From assembly GCA_050187875.1 (NCBI GenBank), contig JBFWXB010000015.1, positions 1-64,000 of the forward strand: DNA of 64,000 nucleotides. Reading direction: 5' to 3'. Below the pieces are notes generated by a model that worked only from the letters and a program-made list of their open reading frames with translations, did not search any database and was not told the DNA's origin. Source of the stretch: JAFKKS01 sp050187875. GTDB lineage: Bacteria > Pseudomonadota > Alphaproteobacteria > Rhizobiales > Xanthobacteraceae. This document shows positions 60,136 through 64,000 of the stretch, piece after piece (position 1 is the first letter of the stretch; each line of letters begins with the position of its first letter). A program made the position numbers and the translations under genes.

Positions 60136-61311
60136 ATGAGTGGCTTGCTTGACGGCGTTCGCGTTCTCGATCTCACCAATGTCCTCGCCGGCCCCTATTG
60201 CGGCTACCAGCTCGCGCTGGTCGGGGCGGATGTCATCAAGGTCGAGCTTCCCGGCAGCGGCGACCTCGCCCGCGCGCTTGGTACGACGCCGGCGCTCAAC
60301 CGGGCCAAAATGGGGGCTTCGTTCCTCGCGCAGAATGCCGGCAAGCGCTCGATCGAGATTGACTTCAAGAGCGCCGACGGCAAGGCGAAATTCTTCGCGC
60401 TCGTCGCCGACGCCGATGTCCTCTTGGAGAATTTCCGCCCCGGCGTGATGGAGCGTCTCGGGCTTGGCTATGCGCGGCTCAAGGAGGTGAAGCCGAACCT
60501 CATCTATTGCGCGATCTCGGGATTCGGACAAACAGGCCCGCTCAAGGACAATCCCGCCTACGACCAGATCATCCAAGGCTTCTCGGGAATCATGAGCATC
60601 ACCGGCACGCGCGAGACGGCGCCGCTGCGCGTCGGCTATCCGGTGTGCGACACGCTCGGCGGCCTGTTCGGCGCGTTTGCCATTTCCGCGGCGCTGGTGC
60701 GGCGCGATCGCACGGGCGAGGGCGCGTTCCTCGATGTCTCGATGCTCGAAAGCACGTTGTCGGCCTTGGGCTGGCCGGTCTCGAATTATCTCATCTCCGG
60801 CATCGAGCCCTCGCCGATGGGGAACGAGAATGTGACGGCAGCGCCCTCCGGCACGTTCGCCACGGGCGAGGGTTTGCTCAACATCGCTGCCAACAAGCAG
60901 GAACAATTCGTCAGCGTCTGCGCCGTCATCGGCCGGCCGGAGCTCGCGCGCGACCCGCGCTTCGTCACGGCGGAAGACCGCATGGCGCATCGCTATGAGT
61001 TGCGCACGCTGATCGAGGAATCGCTGGCGGCGGCTTCGGCCGCGGAATGGGAGGCGCGCCTCAACAAGGCCGGCGTGCCGGCGGGGCGTGTTCTCACCGT
61101 ACCGCAGATTCTCGCCGAACCGCAGGTGCGCTCGCGCGAGATGGCGGTGACGTTCGATCGCGTGCCGCACGTCGAGGGACCGGTCACGATCGTGCGCGGT
61201 GGTTTCCTCGTCGATGGAGCGCCGCCGCGGCCGTCTTGCCCGCCGCCAGCTTTGGGGGAGCACAACGATGAGATTCTCGGCGCCGTGCCGCCGGCAAAGG
61301 CGGCGTCGTGA
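60136..61311 (+). CDS. CaiB/BaiF family CoA-transferase
   Basis: A 391-residue family III CoA-transferase, which moves CoA between acyl-CoA and a free carboxylic acid. Family landmarks are VLDLTNVLAGPYCGYQLALV at the N-terminus, VLLENFRPGVMERLGLGY with the catalytic Asp equivalent shifted near ENFRPG, and NPAYDQIIQGFSGIMS, where the Asp after Tyr matches the active-site region. Substrate is unknown. It overlaps the next gene (GTGA), so a lactone or carboxylate pathway is suggested. Confidence 0.85.
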   Translation: MSGLLDGVRVLDLTNVLAGPYCGYQLALVGADVIKVELPGSGDLARALGTTPALNRAKMGASFLAQNAGKRSIEIDFKSADGKAKFFALVADADVLLENFRPGVMERLGLGYARLKEVKPNLIYCAISGFGQTGPLKDNPAYDQIIQGFSGIMSITGTRETAPLRVGYPVCDTLGGLFGAFAISAALVRRDRTGEGAFLDVSMLESTLSALGWPVSNYLISGIEPSPMGNENVTAAPSGTFATGEGLLNIAANKQEQFVSVCAVIGRPELARDPRFVTAEDRMAHRYELRTLIEESLAAASAAEWEARLNKAGVPAGRVLTVPQILAEPQVRSREMAVTFDRVPHVEGPVTIVRGGFLVDGAPPRPSCPPPALGEHNDEILGAVPPAKAAS

Positions 61312-62198
61312 GCTGGTTCGCACCGCCGGCCGAGATCGCGACGCAGGTGCACACGCGCCTGCCTGACAAATTTCGCGACCCGCAGCGCACGGAATGGAGC
61401 GACGCCAATCGTGGCGGCTTGCCAACGGACTCATTTCTCGAAGGGCCGTGTTTCGCGGAAGGCGGCACGCTTTACGTCGTCGACATCCCGTTCGGACGGA
61501 TTTTTGCGATCGACGCGAGCGGCGACTGGCGCATCGTCACGCAATATGACGGCTGGCCGAACGGCATGCGCGTCGCGCCGGACGGGACGCTCGTCGTCGC
61601 CGACTATCGCCGCGGGCTGATGCGCGTCGATCCGAAAAGTGGCGACGTTTCGTGCATCCTCGGTCACGCCTTCAGCGAAAGCTTCAAGGGCGTCAATGAT
61701 CTTCAGCTTCTGCCCGACGGCTCGATCCTGTTCACTGATCAAGGCCAGACCGGCATGCACGACCCGAGTGGCCGGCTCTATCGCTATTGGCCGGATGGGC
61801 GGCTCGATCGGCTCATCGCCAATGCACCGAGCCCGAACGGCGTTGCCGTGTCGCGCGAGGGCACGCATGCGTTTCTGGCGCTGACGCGCGCCGCGCAGGT
61901 ATGGCGCGTTCCGCTCGCGCCCGGCGCGTTGTCGGCGAAGACGCAGGTGTTCGCGCAACTGCCCGGCGGATTGTCAGGGCCCGATGGCCTGGTGGTGGAT
62001 GCGCAGGGCCGCCTCATCGTCTGCGATCCCGGCCACGGCTGCGCCTGGGTGCTCTCGCCCTCCGGCGTTCCGCTCTATCGGCTCGTCTCGTGCGCCGGCC
62101 GCTCGGTGACCAACGCCGCACTGATGCCGGATGGCGAGACGCTGCTCATGACGGAGTCCATGACCGGTCAGGTGTTGCGGGCGCGGATACCGAGGTAA
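61308..62198 (+). CDS. SMP-30/gluconolactonase/LRE family protein
   Basis: A 296-residue six-bladed beta-propeller hydrolase. The calcium ligands are expected in FLEGPCFAEGGTLYVVDI (Glu), WPNGMRVAPDGTLVVADY (Asn), and SPNGVAVSREG plus GPDGLVVDAQGRLIV (Asn/Asp). It probably opens a sugar or other lactone. It is translated from a GTG overlapping the CoA-transferase stop, so the two act together. Confidence 0.85.
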   Translation: MSWFAPPAEIATQVHTRLPDKFRDPQRTEWSDANRGGLPTDSFLEGPCFAEGGTLYVVDIPFGRIFAIDASGDWRIVTQYDGWPNGMRVAPDGTLVVADYRRGLMRVDPKSGDVSCILGHAFSESFKGVNDLQLLPDGSILFTDQGQTGMHDPSGRLYRYWPDGRLDRLIANAPSPNGVAVSREGTHAFLALTRAAQVWRVPLAPGALSAKTQVFAQLPGGLSGPDGLVVDAQGRLIVCDPGHGCAWVLSPSGVPLYRLVSCAGRSVTNAALMPDGETLLMTESMTGQVLRARIPR

Positions 62199-62207
62199 GC
62201 GGCTGTC

Positions 62208-62298
62208 ATGCCCGCGAAGGCGGGCATCCAGTAACCCCTGCCTGTTTTTGAATCGCGAGACTGGGGATACTGGGTCCCCGCTTTCGCGGGGACGACGA
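62208..62298. repeat. Palindromic repeat between convergent genes
   Basis: TGTCATGCCCGCGAAGGCGG followed by GCATCCAGTA is the first hairpin; TACTGGGTCCCCGC and GCGGGGACGAC form the second. It matches the copy at 16180-16306 in order and sequence and sits between the SMP-30 gene (plus) and the phosphate transporter gene (minus). Confidence 0.75.
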
Positions 62299-62302
62299 CC
62301 TG

Positions 62303-63307
62303 TCATCCAAACAGCCGGGTTGCCTCGAAGGCGAGCGCGGCGATCAGGGCTGCCGCGGGAATCGTGATCACCCACGCGACGACGATGTTGTTGGCGACGC
62401 TCCAGCGCACGGCGGAGACGCGCCGCGCTGCGCCGACGCCGATGATGGCGCCGGTGATCGTGTGCGTCGTCGAAACGGGGATGCCGAGATAGGTCGCGAG
62501 GAATAGGGTGATCGCGCCGCCCGTCTCGGCGCAGAACCCTTGCGCCGGGGTGAGCCGCGTGATGCGCGATCCCATCGTCTTGACGATGCGCCAGCCGCCG
62601 AACAGCGTGCCCAAAGCCATGGCGAGCTGGCAGGCAAGGACAACCCAGAACGGCACGTAAAAGCTGTCGCCAAGCAATCCCTGAGAATAGAGCAGCACAG
62701 CGATGATGCCCATCGTCTTCTGTGCGTCGTTGCCACCGTGGCCAAGCGAGTAAAGCGAGGCGGACGCAAATTGCAGCACACGAAACGTGCGATCCACCGC
62801 GAATGGCGTGAACTTGGAAAAGACCCAAGACATCGCGAGGACGAGCAGCAGCGCCAGCAGAAACCCTAAGAGCGGCGAGAGGACGATCGCCGCGCTCGTT
62901 TTCAAGACGCCGCCCCAGACGATGGCGCCGAGCCCGACCTTGGCGACGCCGGCGCCAAGGAGGCCACCGACGAGGGCATGCGAGCTGCTGGAGGGAATGC
63001 CGATGACCCAGGTGATGATGTTCCAGCTGATCGCGCCGAGGAGCGCGGCGAAGATCACGCGCGCGTCGACGACATCCGCCGAGACGATCCCGGTGCCGAG
63101 CGTCTGCGCCACGTGCAGGCCGAAGAACAGGAAGGCGATGAAATTGAAGAACGCGGCCCAGAACACCGCATATTGAGGCCGCAGCACGCGGGTCGAGACG
63201 ATGGTTGCGATCGAATTCGCCGCGTCGTGCAGGCCGTTGAGGAAATCGAAGACGAGCGCAACGGCGATCAGCGCGACGAGCAGCGGAAAAGCGATCGCCG
63301 CGTCCAT
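62303..63307 (-). CDS. pit: Inorganic phosphate transporter, PiT family
   Basis: A 334-residue low-affinity phosphate/metal symporter with about ten membrane segments. The two PiT repeats are seen as DFLNGLHDAANSIATIVSTR near residue 20 and GHGGNDAQKTMGIIAVLL in the second half. The second repeat ends GIPVSTTHTITGAIIGVG, matching GIPSSSSHALVGGLLGAG in the first. It lies 17 bases downstream of the DUF47 gene on the same strand. Confidence 0.92.
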   Translation of the reverse strand: MDAAIAFPLLVALIAVALVFDFLNGLHDAANSIATIVSTRVLRPQYAVFWAAFFNFIAFLFFGLHVAQTLGTGIVSADVVDARVIFAALLGAISWNIITWVIGIPSSSSHALVGGLLGAGVAKVGLGAIVWGGVLKTSAAIVLSPLLGFLLALLLVLAMSWVFSKFTPFAVDRTFRVLQFASASLYSLGHGGNDAQKTMGIIAVLLYSQGLLGDSFYVPFWVVLACQLAMALGTLFGGWRIVKTMGSRITRLTPAQGFCAETGGAITLFLATYLGIPVSTTHTITGAIIGVGAARRVSAVRWSVANNIVVAWVITIPAAALIAALAFEATRLFG

Positions 63308-63324
63308 GCCCCGGGCTCCGCCGA

Positions 63325-63969
63325 TCAGACGTATTCGAGGACGATGCCGTGGATCTCGTTCGCCACGTCATCGAAGCGATCGACGACCTTTTCGAGATGG
63401 TCGTAGACCTCGTTGCCGACGATGAAGGCCATCGCGTCGGCCTTGCCTTGGGTGTGGTAAAGTTCTTTGAGGCCCACGTCATGCAGGTCGTCGGCGCGTC
63501 CCTCGAGCTCGGAAATCCGCCGCGTGAGGCCGACGATGCGCGCCGATTGCTTATTGATCTCCTTCAAGAGCGGCATCGTCTCGCCGACCAAGGTGGCGGC
63601 CTGGACGACCGCGTCGCCCATGGCTTTCATCGTGGGCGTGAAGCTGTGCATGTCGAACAGCGCGATCGCTTTCGCCGTCTTCTGCATCTGGTCGATGCTA
63701 TTGTCCATCGAGGTAATCAGGTCGCGGATGTTGCCGCGATCGAAGGGCGTGATGAAGCTGCGGCGCAGGCTGATGAGGACTTCGCGGGTGATGTCGTCGG
63801 CTTCCTTTTCATGCGCCATCACAGCGTGGTAATGGGCGTCGGCATTGCCGTCGCCTTCAAGGAGCGCGCGCAACGCCTTCGCGCCGGCGAGGACCGCCTC
63901 GGCATGCCGCTGGAATAGATCGAAGAAGCGCTCCTCCTTCGGCATCAAGGCATGGAACCATCGCAGCAT
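63325..63969 (-). CDS. DUF47 (PhoU-like) phosphate transport regulator
   Basis: A 214-residue all-helical protein of the TIGR00153/DUF47 family that pairs with PiT transporters and probably modulates them. It begins MLRWFHALMPKEERFFDLFQ and contains the metal-binding motifs EKEADDITRE and the FITPFDRGNIRDLITSMDNS segment, as in PhoU. The ATG at 63981 is an alternative start. It heads the DUF47-pit operon. Confidence 0.9.
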   Translation of the reverse strand: MLRWFHALMPKEERFFDLFQRHAEAVLAGAKALRALLEGDGNADAHYHAVMAHEKEADDITREVLISLRRSFITPFDRGNIRDLITSMDNSIDQMQKTAKAIALFDMHSFTPTMKAMGDAVVQAATLVGETMPLLKEINKQSARIVGLTRRISELEGRADDLHDVGLKELYHTQGKADAMAFIVGNEVYDHLEKVVDRFDDVANEIHGIVLEYV

Positions 63970-64000
63970 CGCGGACCCCATTCGCTAACCACACGCCGAC

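Overview
The window is high-GC DNA from an alphaproteobacterium, most likely a Hyphomicrobiales (Rhizobiales) member near Bradyrhizobium, Rhodopseudomonas, Pseudolabrys or Xanthobacter. The evidence is the ccmABCDG block beside acnA, a DUF2794 gene, plant-type gshA, a TIGR02301 gene, a dihydroorotase homologue of the Bradyrhizobium type, a tRNA-His lacking G-1, and dispersed palindromic repeats typical of that order. All identifications come from reading the sequence and from recalled family features; no search was run.

Layout. (1) 0.2-13.1 kb holds a catabolic cluster: an aminoethylphosphonate-type ABC transporter, a class III PLP enzyme resembling the hydroxy-aminoethylphosphonate ammonia-lyase PbfA, a glutamine-synthetase-like ligase, an aldehyde dehydrogenase and an iron-containing alcohol dehydrogenase. 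It is interrupted by a GIY-YIG gene with a palindromic repeat, two small ORFs, and an HWE kinase/receiver pair on the other strand. (2) 13.3-23.0 kb is mostly housekeeping: a TIGR04282 glycosyltransferase, DUF3750, asparaginase II, ccmABCDG for cytochrome c maturation, aconitase and DUF1223. (3) 23.2-27.4 kb has a candidate structured RNA on the minus strand, DUF2794, then a tight three-gene operon led by a GHKL (Bergerat-fold) ATPase followed by two proteins I do not recognise. This is my best candidate for an undescribed system. (4) 27.4-42.5 kb is core genome: GNAT, Bax-inhibitor-1, a YbbAP-like ABC exporter with a TesA-like esterase, ThpR, PhhB, YkvA, GshA, YbaK, DUF952, a tyrosine phosphatase, an HD hydrolase, Tag, YgfZ, a dihydroorotase homologue, TIGR02301 and Nudix.

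(5) 42.72-59.98 kb is a 17-kb integrative element inserted in tRNA-His(GTG). A 45-bp copy of the tRNA 3' part lies at both ends, the tyrosine integrase sits at the right end, and similar GGGGTA motif pairs lie just inside both junctions. The element carries an AlpA-like regulator, a VapE-type primase/helicase, small and large terminase subunits but no capsid, portal or tail genes, so it looks like a phage satellite. Its cargo is a type I restriction-modification operon with an Abi-like gene embedded between hsdS and hsdR.

(6) 60.1-64.0 kb returns to the chromosome: a CoA-transferase coupled to an SMP-30 lactonase, then a PiT phosphate transporter with its DUF47/PhoU-like partner. Related palindromic repeats repeatedly occupy junctions between convergent genes and probably act as bidirectional terminators.
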